A stretch of 64,000 bases of DNA from Blasia pusilla (Eukaryota > Marchantiophyta > Marchantiopsida > Blasiales): the NCBI GenBank assembly GCA_050084515.1, contig CM114271.1, positions 67,394,001-67,458,000 on the forward strand, given 5' to 3'. Of this stretch, positions 30,330 through 41,700 are shown in pieces. The first letter of the stretch is position 1, and each line of letters starts with the position of its first letter. Below the pieces are notes generated by a model. It did no database searches and was not told the DNA's origin. It was given only the letters and a program-made list of their open reading frames with translations. A program made the translations under genes and the position numbers.

Positions 30330-31574
30330 ATGGCAGACGGCGAGTGTTTTCCGCCCGGACTCCAGAGGCTGGTGCAAGCGCTTGGGTCTCCGACGACACC
30401 GGGAGTCGAAGAGCTTCCAGATCTCTCGGATGTGCGCGAGTTTGGTCCCTGCTTCAATGCAGCAGCAATCCGATCGCAAGGCCAAAAGCTCAAGGAAGGC
30501 GGAACGTGGTCTGCAGTGCGATTCAAAGTGCTCTCGCTCGTGGCCACATGCCCGACCTTGACGCACGTGAACCTGGCAAACTGTTGCATCGATGGCGAAG
30601 AGGAGATGAATCTCCTCTGCCTGGGACTGGCGGAGAACCAGGTTCTAGAGCAATTGAATCTCAGCGACAATGCCGCGGTGGGAACCAAAACGGGGTGTGA
30701 ATTGATCGCCAAGGTCATCTCAAGCTGCCGCAAGCTGCGCACGCTTTGTATCGCGAGGGTGGGGATCACTTGCGAAGGTTTCAAGTCCATAGTCCAAGCT
30801 CTGAAGAGCGATGTCGCATTGAAGCATTTAGACGTGACTGGCAATCCGAAGCTGCGTGACGATGGAATGGCGCCTCTTGCCGCGGTGCTGGAGGGGAAGG
30901 GTAGAGAAGGCCTCAAAACTCTCGCGATCGGGTGTGTGGGAATGGTGGGGGCTGAACATTTAGGTCAAGCATTATCAGGGAGCACTGTCAGTTCCCTTGA
31001 ATGTCTGAAAATTTTGGGTGAGGATGGGGTGGATGGGGAGGAAGGCCAATGTCCTCTGCAGTTGTTGTTGAAGTCACTGGTGCATCCGGGGCCCGTCACA
31101 GAGTACGATCACATGTCTTCGCCGGCGGTGCACAACGAGAGCTTGAAAATCTTGTCGCTGAAGAATGTGAAGGAGGATGGTTTGGCCGAATTCTTGGCCA
31201 GGGTCCTGCTCACCAACACCGCTCTGCAGGAGCTGCGTCTGGAAGGGAGTAACTTCTCCAAACAGGAATGGCGGCGGATTATCAGGTCGCTCCACGATAA
31301 CACCACGCTCACATCCCTGTTTCTCGGGAGCTGTCAGGGACTGCAGGATTCGTTCGACGATTTCATGGAACTAGCGGGGGAGAATTCCACGCTAGAGTTT
31401 ATCGGGATGCCGAACACAGAGATGGAGAGGAGCGGGCAGAACATTGCGATCATGGATGCCCTGAAATCAGGTAACTACAAAACTCCTACTCCAAAATCCC
31501 AAGGGAGTGTGAATCTGTCAACAGTGGTATTTTTGCGTTCATTCCTTAATATCTTCCACCATTCTCCAATGTGA
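30330..31574 (+). CDS. RNI-like leucine-rich-repeat protein (first of a tandem pair)
   Basis: Start chosen at MADGECFPPG (30330). The same frame is open further upstream, but that extra N-terminus has no counterpart in the paralogue. The protein is about 414 residues with ribonuclease-inhibitor-type LRRs: repeated L-x-x-L-x-L-x-x-C/N patterns such as L-T-H-V-N-L-A-N-C-C-I, L-E-Q-L-N-L-S-D-N, L-K-H-L-D-V-T-G-N-P-K-L and L-K-I-L-S-L-K-N. No signal peptide or membrane helix is seen, so a cytosolic or nuclear binding scaffold is likely. A CAG|GTAACT donor at 31470/31471 suggests that the last 34 codons are intron and a further exon exists; I could not place it. It is similar along its length to the gene at 32803-35555. 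The target is unknown. Confidence 0.75.
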   Translation: MADGECFPPGLQRLVQALGSPTTPGVEELPDLSDVREFGPCFNAAAIRSQGQKLKEGGTWSAVRFKVLSLVATCPTLTHVNLANCCIDGEEEMNLLCLGLAENQVLEQLNLSDNAAVGTKTGCELIAKVISSCRKLRTLCIARVGITCEGFKSIVQALKSDVALKHLDVTGNPKLRDDGMAPLAAVLEGKGREGLKTLAIGCVGMVGAEHLGQALSGSTVSSLECLKILGEDGVDGEEGQCPLQLLLKSLVHPGPVTEYDHMSSPAVHNESLKILSLKNVKEDGLAEFLARVLLTNTALQELRLEGSNFSKQEWRRIIRSLHDNTTLTSLFLGSCQGLQDSFDDFMELAGENSTLEFIGMPNTEMERSGQNIAIMDALKSGNYKTPTPKSQGSVNLSTVVFLRSFLNIFHHSPM

Positions 31575-32802
31575 TGCCCCACTTTGCGTAGTCTGTATCT
31601 CTCCATTTCATTCTGAATTCCATCCGCTCCGCTTTCCGCATCAATCCATATAAGAAGCTCGCTGAAGGCGAAATTACTACACCATGACGGTGCCGTCCTT
31701 GAGTCATTATGAGCGCAGAGATCCTTTTGCTCGCTGTGTTTGGATTCTTGGAATTCTGGTAATGTTGCGCTTCGTGCACCAATTTTGTCTGAACTCGCTC
31801 CTGTTGATGTGATTAAGACTCTGTTTCTTTCGACCGCGTTCGGCCTTGGGTCTGTCTTGCTGCCTTGCTGAGGTCATTTGATAAGAACTTGTTTTGATGA
31901 TCCCCCCTGGTTTTCCTAGTCTGTTTTTGTTTCCAGCATTGAAATTTGTTCGTTTCTTGCTCCTGTCTCTTTGAAGTCAATGCAACTGGTTATGCAAGAG
32001 CACCGTGGATGTTTTGCGTACTGCTTGTCTTGCAATCTTATTCCTAAGCCCAACAACGCAGTTGGCCAAAATTAAACCCTAAACCCCCCCCCCCCACCAC
32101 CATGAATTCCTTTCCTCGCAATCCTAATTTCTAGCCCAACTCTCGCAGGTTAGTTCCTTGAGCTCAGTTTGCAAAAACCGTACCTTCTCCACCATGTCCT
32201 GCCATAATCTGCGTTGCCACTTCCGCCAATGAGTCCAATTGGACACATTATCCGTCAATGAACTTTCTCAAGGTATCGAGCTTTCTTCCGGTCTAATTAC
32301 TCTGGTGCCTCTTGCCATAGATCTCAAAGGGCGAGAAGAACAGAACAGAACATTTCCAGAGATGAATGTCCTGAAATGACCTCCTACCCGATTCTCTACA
32401 ATATTCTCTCCAGCGTAGCATTCGAATAAACATGGAATTCGCGTTCGATGCGAGAGCTCTATGGACCCGGTGCTTCGTGGGCGCAGTAGTGAAAGAAGCT
32501 CTGAAGATTGCTAAACGCGTAGGTGAACGTTTTAGTTTGTTGCTCGAGAGACGCCCGTCAAACCCGCGTTACTGAAATTGAAAGCGAATTATAGCGTTGT
32601 ACATGAATCCTTCCCAGCTTTCCGAGATGTGAGTTCTTCACCTGCCTCCGAAACCCGTAGAAATTGTGAGGTTTAGGTTCGACACCGGAGTCCTGATCAA
32701 TGGAGGACTTTGGAAGCATTGTTTGGAAGAATCACTGGCTAATGCCTGCACTTAGTGCTATACATGCGTCCCTGGCTATTTTTTAGAAAAACTGATGATG
32801 TT
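31575..32802. other. Spacer between LRR paralogues
   Basis: Non-coding by inspection. Contains a C-run at about 32086-32095. A 3' exon of the first LRR gene and a 5' exon of the second may lie here but could not be defined. Confidence 0.4.
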
Positions 32803-35555
32803 ATGTACACTGCAGGCAAAGATGAATCGGAGGACGATTGGACCCGATCGCCGGAAGAAGATGTGGAACAATTGAAAGCCGACCTGAAGTCACTTCCCAA
32901 AGGTCTATTCGATCTCATCAGCCAGCTGACTTCGGACGAACCCAGCATCAAAGTTCTTCCGCGCCTCTCGACGTTGAACACGGAAGAATTCGGTGACTTC
33001 TTCACCTTCCCCCACTTCTCCAGGGACAGCAAGGATGAAATCTGGTGCCGAAGGAAGCGAGCGATCCTTCACATCATCGCCTGCTGCCCAACTCTGACCC
33101 ACATAGACTTGGAAGGATGCAGTATTCACAAAGAAGAGGAAGTGCAGGACCTCTGCCTGGGATTGTCTAACAGCAAGGTGCTTGAGTGCTTGAATGTCGG
33201 GGGTAATGGAGGGTTCGGAACGGATTCGGGGAGTCTCAATCTCTGCAGACTCGTGGTTAAGATACCCACTCTTCGTGAGCTGCACCTTCACGCCGTAGGC
33301 ATGAAACCTGACCTCCTTGTCTATCTCACAGCGGCCCTGCGGACGAGCAGTGGGCCTGGGCTGCACACTCTAGACATCAATTTCAACCCCGGATTGGGAG
33401 ATGAGGGGGCTGAAGCTCTGGCGACGCTGCTGACAGATCAGGAGAACCCTTCAACAATTCGAAATCTTCGGATGTTCGGAACGGGCATGGGCGTGAAGGG
33501 CGCTTATGAAATGGCTCTCGGTTTCAAGAAAAACAACTCACTGAAGTCCCTCTTCATGGGCTTTGAAACGGAAGATGAGAACGCAGAGGGTCCCCTGAGC
33601 GTTCTCGTGTCTGCTCTGATTCCTGCTTCTCAAGATGAGGGAGCTAATGCCCTCCATGGATGCAGCCGGAGTGTCGAGAATCTGGGAATTTGCGGTGCGA
33701 GGGAGACGGGGCTGTCAACGGTGGTGGCAAGATTACTGACCACGAGCCGAATTCGCGCGCTCACATTGAGCTGCTCCTATTTCACGACTGACGGATGGCA
33801 AGAGATCTTCAAGTCTCTGGCACGGAATTCCACATTGGAAGCGCTTGACATGACCCAGTGCGAGGGCCTTGACACCGCTGTTTATGACGAAATAATGCTC
33901 ATGCTACAGACCAACAGGACTCTCAAGGACATCTTGCTATCGCAGACGGCGTTGGAGAGAAGCGGAAGAGCGGAGAACATTCACCAGCAGCTGATCAGGA
34001 ATTTGGAAGCATCAGGGGCCCCGAGATCTGCTCGGTCTCATGAAGGTGAGACCGAGTCTTTTCCAGCTTTTTGTTCCTTCAATCACCGCCATCTTCATAG
34101 TGGAAAACATACTGAAGTCCCTACCACTCAGGAATCACATATCTCTTTGTCATTCACAATTGAACAGTCCACGCCTTCAGGTTAGATGCAGAAAGGGTAG
34201 CGTAGTTGAGCAGCCATGAAACCAACCAATCATACACTGCAATTGTATGATTGGTTTCATGGCTGCTCAATGTTTGGGCATGAATGATACACCAAGTAGA
34301 GAAATTCGATCATAGAGGAGCCTCAGCAATGCAGAAATCGGCCATCTTCGAAGAGAATTCGACCTACTCGGAACTCCAATCTTGAAACTAGGAAGTCAGC
34401 AGCAGAGGGTATCTAACAACCTCACATTTCGACGATGTTCTTGTTGTTGCAGATGCCACATTTGAGCGCGGCGTCGAAGACCCTGCGGGGTTGATGCCAC
34501 ACACCGCTTCTCCTTATCACGCCTCCCCGCATCAAGCAGTCACCGTCTCAGCTGAAGAAGAACGCCCTAGCTGGGTTCCACCCAGCACCATAGCTTCACT
34601 TCCTGTACACCCACCGCCGCCCAGCGCTGTACGTGCTACAGATTGTCCAAATCGTTCTCCACCTCCGATCCCCAATAATTCCTTCACCCGAGGAGGATAC
34701 AATCCATACCCTCCCCCACCTCCGGAGGCTCCCACAGACATCACACCAGCAGGAGCAGCGTACAATCCATTTCCTCCTCCACCTCCAAAGGATCCCATAG
34801 ACACCACAAGAGCAGGAGCAGCGTACAATCCATTTCCTCCTCCACCTCCAAAGGATCCCATAGACACCACAAGAGCAGGAGCAGCGTACAATCCATTTCC
34901 TCATCCACCTCCAAAGGATCCCATAGACACCACAAGAGCAGGAGCAGCGTACAATCCATTTCCTCCTCCACCTCCAGAGGTTCCTGTAGACATCACAAGA
35001 GCAGGAGGAGCGTACAATCCATTTCCTCCTGCACCTCCAGTGGCTCCTATAGACATCACAAGAGCAGGAGCAGCGTATAATCCATTTCCCCCTCCACCTC
35101 CAGATTCGTCCGAAGATGAGGGTCTCTATGCAAGCGGAGCCGTGTATCCTCCTCCGGGTTCGTATGGAAGCACAACCAGTGCCGAATGGGTTTCGGCCGA
35201 CATCTACCCAACAGCTAACTCCGGAGTTCCATATCCACCAGTTTCTGCACAATTTTCTGAAGCAATCTCAGGCAGAAGAGAGGGTAGCGCGCACCATGTT
35301 GACGAGAGCGAGGGGTCCTCTCGCGCTGACTCGTGCTGGGAATCCACTTCCGCACAAGGCGGTGACAAGAAGAAGTCGAGTCTGCGCGCCTGGGCCAGGG
35401 AGAAAAAGGAAAAGGTCAAGGAGAGACATCCGATAGTGTACGAGGTGACCAAGGCTGGGAAGGATCTCGTCAAAGAGAAGAGCAAAGAGCAGAGGGATCG
35501 CGTTCTAAACCATCTGAGCAGGAAGCTGTCCAAAGAGTCCAGCAGGAAGACCTAG
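32803..35555 (+). CDS. LRR protein with proline-rich repeat tail (second of tandem pair)
   Basis: Two exons: 32803-34045 and 34453-35555, joined phase 1 through a GTGAGA donor and a TTGTTGCAG acceptor. An acceptor-like ACTGCAG at 32809-32815 may mean that the true start is in an upstream exon. Residues 1-415 are RNI-type LRRs like the neighbour (L-T-H-I-D-L-E-G-C-S-I, L-E-C-L-N-V-G-G-N). Exon 2 encodes a proline-rich segment of seven tandem 21-residue units (core A-A-Y-N-P-F-P-P-P-P-P), a serine/glutamate linker and a lysine-rich helical C-terminus (W-A-R-E-K-K-E-K-V-K-E-R-H-P-I, then K-E-K-S-K-E-Q-R-D-R). This is a tethering or scaffold architecture; proline stretches could bind SH3, WW or profilin-type partners. 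Function not known. Confidence 0.8.
34206..34270. repeat. Perfect-stem hairpin in the LRR gene intron
   Basis: Arms 34206-34225 plus 34230-34236 pair without mismatch with 34244-34270. The only irregularity is a 4-nt bulge (CCAA, 34226-34229), and the loop is 7 nt. It lies in the 407-nt intron 34046-34452. Confidence 0.9.
34680..35105 (+). repeat. Seven in-frame 63-bp repeats encoding proline-rich 21-mers
   Basis: GCGTACAATCCATTTCC-type starts occur at 34757, 34820, 34883, 34946, 35009 and 35072, with a first, more diverged unit at 34694. Spacing is exactly 63 bp. Units three and four are almost identical at nucleotide level, which indicates recent expansion. Confidence 0.95.
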
Positions 35556-38500
35556 ATCGGAGCAACATTCGCGGAGAGGAATCGATTGCAGATTGTCGTC
35601 AATAGACGAGTTCGGATCGTTCACCAACTGAGGAGTTGGCACATCGGACCATCGAATGTCGACCTTGAATTCATCCTCAGCTCGGTTGTGGTGTCTCCTG
35701 CGACTGTGAGGTATTTTCTTCGAGAACGTCAATCGACGGTACGACTCGTACCGATTGGGAATGGTAGCTGCTGGCAGGTGAACGATCCGAATCCGCACGA
35801 AGCGTTCAAACGTAGAGCAGTTCCGAGTTCTTCAACTCCTCCGGTAGGAATCCGCTTCGAAATTTCACGAAATCGAGTTCCAACAGGCGACGATTCAGTG
35901 CGTTCACGTTTCGAATGCTTCGAACGCAGTTCGGATTCACGTCCAGGGGCAGGATCAGCAGCAGCAGCTTCCGAAACTGAAATTGTGGATACAAATAAAA
36001 AAAAATTAGTCAGCATCCTCGACGATTTCCGATTCCTTCTGTGAAGTTTCTGCGGCTCAGAGCTCATCGTGATCATGAAAACTTTGGGAGAAAAAACTGC
36101 GACCTATCTACGAAGCGAAGATTGCTGCATTCCAACTCCCCCTTTTTGCCGAACCGGGCCATAGGCGGCACCACTACTTCCCTACCTTCATCCTTTTGCT
36201 GCCCTACCTAATGAGTTCTCGAACCTCAAGATCCAGCAACAGATCGCCCATGGCCGGGAACGTCATCTACCTTGTCACGAATGCTCATACCGTATTGTTG
36301 GAGCTGGATTGACCATCGCCGAGAGGTAGTCAGAGTGTCTAGAGGAGAGCTCCGATCAGTGCAGCAGTGTCGTGACGTTGAGATGGCAGATTGCGGCTGT
36401 CCACAGCTCCTTATGAGATGGTGAACCACAATCTCAAGAGATTCAATCTTGTAGAGTTCTACTCTCGTTTTCAGGCGGAGCGAACCGCAGATATGGATTT
36501 CATGGTGAGACACCCACCTGGGACAGGAATGCAAGAACTTGAGGCCACGATCTAGGAACTCGCGAACAAACGCGAAAGTTCAGCCCAATCTATCCTATGA
36601 GCTTAAATCTATCGACATGAGCAGGAATCGTTGGAGTATCATTGTCTATAAGCCGTAAGGAATGTAAGTTGTAGTTTTGAGGTGAGAATTGTGTAACCAA
36701 AACCGAAATTGTGAATGACCGAAGAAATCTCGAGTAAGAAAGAATCTACTTGTCTCACTTGTGCTCCTATCTCAAACGCACACTTTGGATACATTGTGGC
36801 CACATGTGATTTCATGAAATGGAATCTTCACAACTATTACATCTTCTTGGGAAACATAAAATGGGGTCAAATTTATCAATAAAAGACTTGGGTTAGGGAT
36901 GCATGAAAGTTAGGGAAACTCTACATTATTATGGACAGTGCTCTCTTTACTTTTCTGAAACTTTTCTTTTTATTGGTATTTGTAAGAAAATCCTAATTTG
37001 GGGTTAATTTTGGAGTCAAGTCGAGAATTCTTTTGGGTCATTAAAACTACCCGTCACAAGCTTTGGTAATGTTAGATTATAATTGCTGGACATATCTACT
37101 AGAAGAATCTAAGGGAGTGTAAGTTTTAATTTTTCAGATTAAATTGTTGGACAGAATAGAGCATGTCTTAAGATTGCACAACAAAACCACATGGAAAGCA
37201 TTTTTCACTTAGAGTATATTCAAGCGTTTAAATTTAATTTTCTATATTTAAAATATACACATGTTAATTCCGTGTTGACATATCTATATTTTAACCTTTC
37301 CAAAGACAACTGATTTATACTATTTTACTTTGTTATCATTGTGTAACACATACTTGTTAATCGTGTGTTAACATGGCTATATTTCAGCCTCCTCCCATGA
37401 TATGTATAACACAAGAAGTTATAGTCAGGGACTTGACCGAGCCAGGGTCGAATTAACGTAAAAGAAGAGCTAAATTTAAATTAACTCTCTAATTCAAGTT
37501 TAACTTTTGCAACCGGGTAATTTTCATCCGTGGGCATTGCGCTAGTAAATGATAATGTGCGCTTGTGATAATGACCCCAAAATTAGACTCGCAGTACAAG
37601 TAAGATAAAAGTATTGTTTAGTATTATTTTTATATTTAAATGTAGGAGGGGTAATGATTGAAGTGGAATAGAAAAGTAACGGAAAACTCGATATGTCGCA
37701 TATTACTAAAGGACGGCAGCTTTAGCAAATCTGCGATTATGCAGCGGTCCTACGGACACGAACGTCTGTTTGCTTGATTAGGCAAAGTCGTTCACAGCAT
37801 CGTCTTTGAAAGGCTGTGAGAGGTGCAGTGACAGTTCCGTGTTGCCCTGCGAAGCGTTTTGAGCTCCTGGCGATGTCCATAGGGTCAAAACGCGAGTCGG
37901 CTCCGACATTCCGGAAGCTCTTTCTGGCGCTCAAGTTCGTATTGTGACCGGAGGAATGCGGGTGGTGGAGTGAATGTAGAGAGCGATTTATGTCAACTGA
38001 TAGCGTTTACACCGCGCAACTGGATGATTGATTGGACGGTGCTTTCTGAAGGGAGATGTCCCGGAGTTTCTTTCAGCATTTTACGCCACGCGCACACGGT
38101 GTTCGTTGTTCCAAACCCTAATTAAACCTGTCCATTATCTGGATTTTGTTTTCTTGCCTTCAGAAGCTCGAGGGGGTAGGGTCTTAATCGATCGATGTGT
38201 AGGCTCCGCATTAGATTCATCCGCCGATCTTGGCGCCCGTCCACAGGCCTGCGATCGACGGGAGGCTTTAGGAGAATCCGAAAGATCCAGCGCGCGCTGA
38301 CGTGAGATTCAGGATGAAAATTTGGAACGATCTAAGAGAAAGTTTAACGCCGTGGACGGATGGGGGTCTCTTCGAGCGACTCCGTTGGTAGGTGAGTACG
38401 GATATGCACCAATTCATGCAATCGGAACCGGCCTCCCATGAAGTGCGTGATTAGTTCACAAGATTGATTCAAGGTTTTGTGTATGAAATGGAAGATGGTT

Positions 38501-39408
38501 CACGGCCGCATCGCCGCTCTAGTGCAATGCTGTTTCTCCATATCCTCCTCAATCAGTTATTCTCAAGATGTCCGTGATTTCACATTCTGTGTCTAGATCG
38601 ATTGGTACTACCGACCTGTTTCAGCGTAGATGCAAACTAGTCATCGATTGATTTTCCGCACTCCGAATGGTTTAATTACTCTTCATAGATCCTTGCCATT
38701 GTGCCGGGATGCGTGACCCTAACAAAGAGAGGAAACAAAGAGCGAAACAATCCTGCATTCACTGAACCTATTCGCTCTTCATTAGAGACGCGAAAGTAAG
38801 GAATCGCGAAAGTCTCTGGACCGCACGAGTTTGAGCGGTGACTTCTTAACTTTCGCCTATGGAAACGTCGCTGCGCAATTGAGGTTGGAATGAACGTCAT
38901 TTTATCGATAGGGAGGCCGTTGTATATCTTTGGGTGACGGGTTCACTGATACGCGAGAGAGCCAGGGAATTCTAAATCGGAAAAATTCGGAAGGATCGTG
39001 GAGCCGTGTATATATGTAGTCCTCACTCAGCAGCGAATGTGATTCTAGCGAAGGAGAGGCACGAAAGAAACGCGTAATAAAATCCTATCCATGGACATGT
39101 GCAGAAATCCTCCCCCGAAGAATTCACAGCCCTCTCCGAAGATGCGGTCTGGACAGCAATCGAGTGTTAGCGTTCTCTTTCTCCGAAATTGTCTCGCATC
39201 CGCACGCGCGGACCTGAGAGCACGAGCACAAGTGACCAAGTGACCAGCCAAGAGCCATGAGGTACTAGTCTAGGCCTGCAAATCACACCGCACCATGGGA
39301 TCGTCGCTACATGCCCCCCCGACTGTCAGCAAAGAGTGGAACAGCGCAAATCGGTGAACGCGAGCAATGGTCGAGCGAAACCTGGGGCACTCGTTTGGAT
39401 TGGAGATG
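35556..39408. other. Long intergenic region
   Basis: 35556-36060 is GC-balanced with scattered short frames. 36100-36600 has a few coding-like fragments that I cannot assign. 36650-37700 is AT-rich. 37730-39400 is GC-balanced and probably includes regulatory DNA of the next gene; a TATATATG element lies near 39008. No gene supported. Confidence 0.45.
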
Positions 39409-39416
39409 TATATAAA
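39409..39416 (+). promoter_or_regulatory. Candidate TATA box of the downstream intronless gene
   Basis: TATATAAA lies 170 bp before the ATG at 39586, which would give a 5' leader of about 140 nt. The surrounding sequence is moderately GC-rich, so the motif stands out. Confidence 0.5.
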
Positions 39417-39585
39417 CCCAATTGGCGTGAGCCGCAGCTCTTAAGCTTCACCTCATTTTGCTCTGTCAGGACCACCATCGCGACGATGAAAGTTCGTAGT
39501 TCGAGCACTCGCTATTGATTGCGCGCGAGGCATTCCTTGGGATCCAATTCTAATTAGGATCTGCTGTAAAGCAGTCCTCACATCG

Positions 39586-41082
39586 ATGGGGATGATCTTC
39601 GTGGCCTACGAATCCCCGAGCGCAAGCCCTCACAGGCATTCACGAGAACCGTCGGCGGAGCGGCGCACCTCCACGGATCGTGGGAGCGGTGGAGTAGGAT
39701 CCGGGTATCTTTCATTCAGCGACTTGGGCAGATTCACCGAGCAATTTCAGATTGCGTATGGCAGCAGAACGGGACGTGAGGGCGGAAGATTCCGCGCCAA
39801 CCGCAGGTCCAGGTCTAACGATCAGGAGGCTCGAGCATCCTCCCACATCCATCGCCGCACTCGCTCGACGAGCTCCAGCGGCTCCGCTGCCGCGGCGTCC
39901 ACCGCGGAAAGGAGAGCCAGATTGCTCGAGATTCTGTCCAGTTACTACGCGTCTCGGCCCGCCATCGCCACTCCCCCCTCTCCTCCATTGCAATTTCAAG
40001 AACGAGCAGCGCTACCCAGCAGTGGCAGCAGCAGTGCAACCACCAGCGGCGACGGAGCACTCGTAACCAGACCCATCGACGAAACCCACAACAACGAGTG
40101 GGTCGGCACGCTCGGCGTCAACGAGTCACTCCCTTCTCTCGGATCCCAACTCCCCAACCAGAACCTCCTGCAACTCCCGTCCACATCCACCTCCATCTCC
40201 AGGCCCAGACCGAGCGCTAGCGTCTCGAGTTCGCAGAATGCCAGCGACGAGCACGACTCCTATGGCGATCAGGACGATCCGGACACAGAGAGCTCGCAAT
40301 TCATCGTGCAGTTGCAGCAGAGTCGTGAAGCAGATCATGAAGCCGCGAGTCCGCAGCAGGCCTCCACATCGTCCAATGCTAGCGCGCTCTCCCCGCCCCG
40401 GTTCGCATTGTGGCAGCCCGTCGGCCTTCAGGCTGCTGCTGCTGCTGCTCATGGCGATCCCGGAAGCCTGCCATCGAGAAACGCGAGCGTGGTGCAGCTC
40501 AACACGCGCGAGAGGCGGGTGGTGAGCGAGCTCGTGCAGTACGTGCGGAACAGCATGGAGAGCAGCACATCGCAGACATACGAAAGCTCGGGCTCGTTCA
40601 GCTCCGATCACGAGACGGATCTCCAGCAGAACGACGAAGAACTTGCGTCGAGAACGGCTCATCCGACCGCCGAATTCGCTCATCCATCTCGTCAGGAGCA
40701 CGCCTATCTCTGGCACGTCCAGACCGGCACCAATGTGGCCAACCATAGCTGCCTGCGCAGAATCATGAGAAGGTACTTGGGATGGGTGGAGCAGGCAGCT
40801 CAAGACGGATATGTGGAGTACTGGCACTACACCACCGTCCCGCAGGAGGAGCCCGACTTTGATGTGATCCGCGATGGCGTTGGACGCCTTCCATGGCCCG
40901 AGTTGTGCAGGGCAGATCCCACCGTTCTGCGAGCGTTTGCGAATCAGGTCAATGGCGTTCAGCTGCGCCACTACAATCCGCTGCAGGATCAATTCGGCGC
41001 AGTGTTCGACGTCGTCGTCGAGCCCCTCTCGTCGAGATCCCGGGACGAGCCGCTTCTGCCTCTCCCCGACGACGGATTCTAG
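39586..41082 (+). CDS. Intronless gene for a largely disordered protein of unknown function
   Basis: An uninterrupted 498-codon frame starts MGMIFVAYESPS. Codon use is markedly richer in G and C than in flanking DNA, which supports real coding. Residues 1-100 are Ser/Arg-rich. Residues 100-365 are Ser/Gln/Ala-rich and low complexity, including an alanine run (Q-A-A-A-A-A-A-H) encoded by GCT repeats. From about 370 to 475 the composition becomes globular: tryptophan-containing motifs Y-L-W-H-V-Q-T-G-T, R-Y-L-G-W-V-E-Q, Y-W-H-Y-T-T-V-P and R-L-P-W-P-E-L. This C-terminal part is the likely conserved domain. I do not recognise the family. A TATA box and a long uninterrupted frame make expression plausible. 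Confidence 0.7.
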   Translation: MGMIFVAYESPSASPHRHSREPSAERRTSTDRGSGGVGSGYLSFSDLGRFTEQFQIAYGSRTGREGGRFRANRRSRSNDQEARASSHIHRRTRSTSSSGSAAAASTAERRARLLEILSSYYASRPAIATPPSPPLQFQERAALPSSGSSSATTSGDGALVTRPIDETHNNEWVGTLGVNESLPSLGSQLPNQNLLQLPSTSTSISRPRPSASVSSSQNASDEHDSYGDQDDPDTESSQFIVQLQQSREADHEAASPQQASTSSNASALSPPRFALWQPVGLQAAAAAAHGDPGSLPSRNASVVQLNTRERRVVSELVQYVRNSMESSTSQTYESSGSFSSDHETDLQQNDEELASRTAHPTAEFAHPSRQEHAYLWHVQTGTNVANHSCLRRIMRRYLGWVEQAAQDGYVEYWHYTTVPQEEPDFDVIRDGVGRLPWPELCRADPTVLRAFANQVNGVQLRHYNPLQDQFGAVFDVVVEPLSSRSRDEPLLPLPDDGF

Positions 41083-41189
41083 CTGTCTCGCGCTCCATCT
41101 GAGCCCGACTCCAACAGCAATGTCTCTCTCTCTCTCTGTGTCTGGAACAGAACTGCGCTTTTGACACCCTTCCCAAGCACCTCCGCCGA

Positions 41190-41700
41190 TTCAGGATTCG
41201 ATCTGTCGCTGCCTCTAGTAACTCGTCCCAAAGCTTTTGAGCATTCTCGACGTCTCTCGTGACGGTCCAAGATTCGATGAGTCGGGAAAACTTAGTTGCC
41301 TCTAGTAACTCCGACGCCCCATAGCTATTGGATATTTTCGACGCGTTCGAATTCCGTGACCACCGATTTCGTCCCCAAGCAAGTCTTCTGGTTCCAGATT
41401 CGATTTTTCGGGAAGTCTTTCTTAATCGTCAGCTGCCTTTGGGAACTCGAAGCTATCGGACATTCTCGACTTCTTGTGCGACCACTGACTGAGTTCGTTC
41501 AGCCGCAGCTCCTGTGGTTCATGAGGCATTCTATCTTTCAAGAAAGCTGTAGCTCGTCCCAAAGCTGTTGGGCATTCTTAGATCATCGATCTTTCGGGAA
41601 AGCTTAGCTGTCAGTAGTTGGTCGTCCCAAAGCTCGTGGACATTCCTTCTCTACGTGTTCCGTTGACACCGATTTCGCCGGTCCGCCAATTGGGCGATGG
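41190..41700. repeat. Degenerate tandem repeat (about 95-120 bp) downstream of the intronless gene
   Basis: Five diverged units share the order GATTCGAT / TCGGGAAA(G)CTT / TAGTAACTCGTCCCAAAGCT / GG(A)CATTCTCGAC / GTGACCACCGATTTCGTC. Examples start near 41194, 41271, 41394, 41525 and 41590. It begins about 110 bp after the stop at 41082, so it may be transcribed as 3' UTR. Confidence 0.7.

Noticed and set aside
30071-30916. Minus-strand frame of 281 codons
   Set aside because: Overlaps the LRR gene antisense. Composition is a shadow of the sense frame, and the sense frame has recognisable LRRs and a paralogue.
34206-34270. Calling the intronic hairpin a microRNA gene
   Set aside because: The foldback is short and perfectly paired, with no evidence of mature small RNA or conservation, so it is reported only as an inverted repeat.
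34532-35252. Antisense frames rich in Trp/Arg/Cys or Gly/Leu over the proline-rich repeat
   Set aside because: They mirror the 63-bp repeat of the sense gene. No independent coding signal.
40126-40992. Minus-strand frame of 288 codons
   Set aside because: Antisense shadow of the GC-rich intronless gene. No domain recognised.
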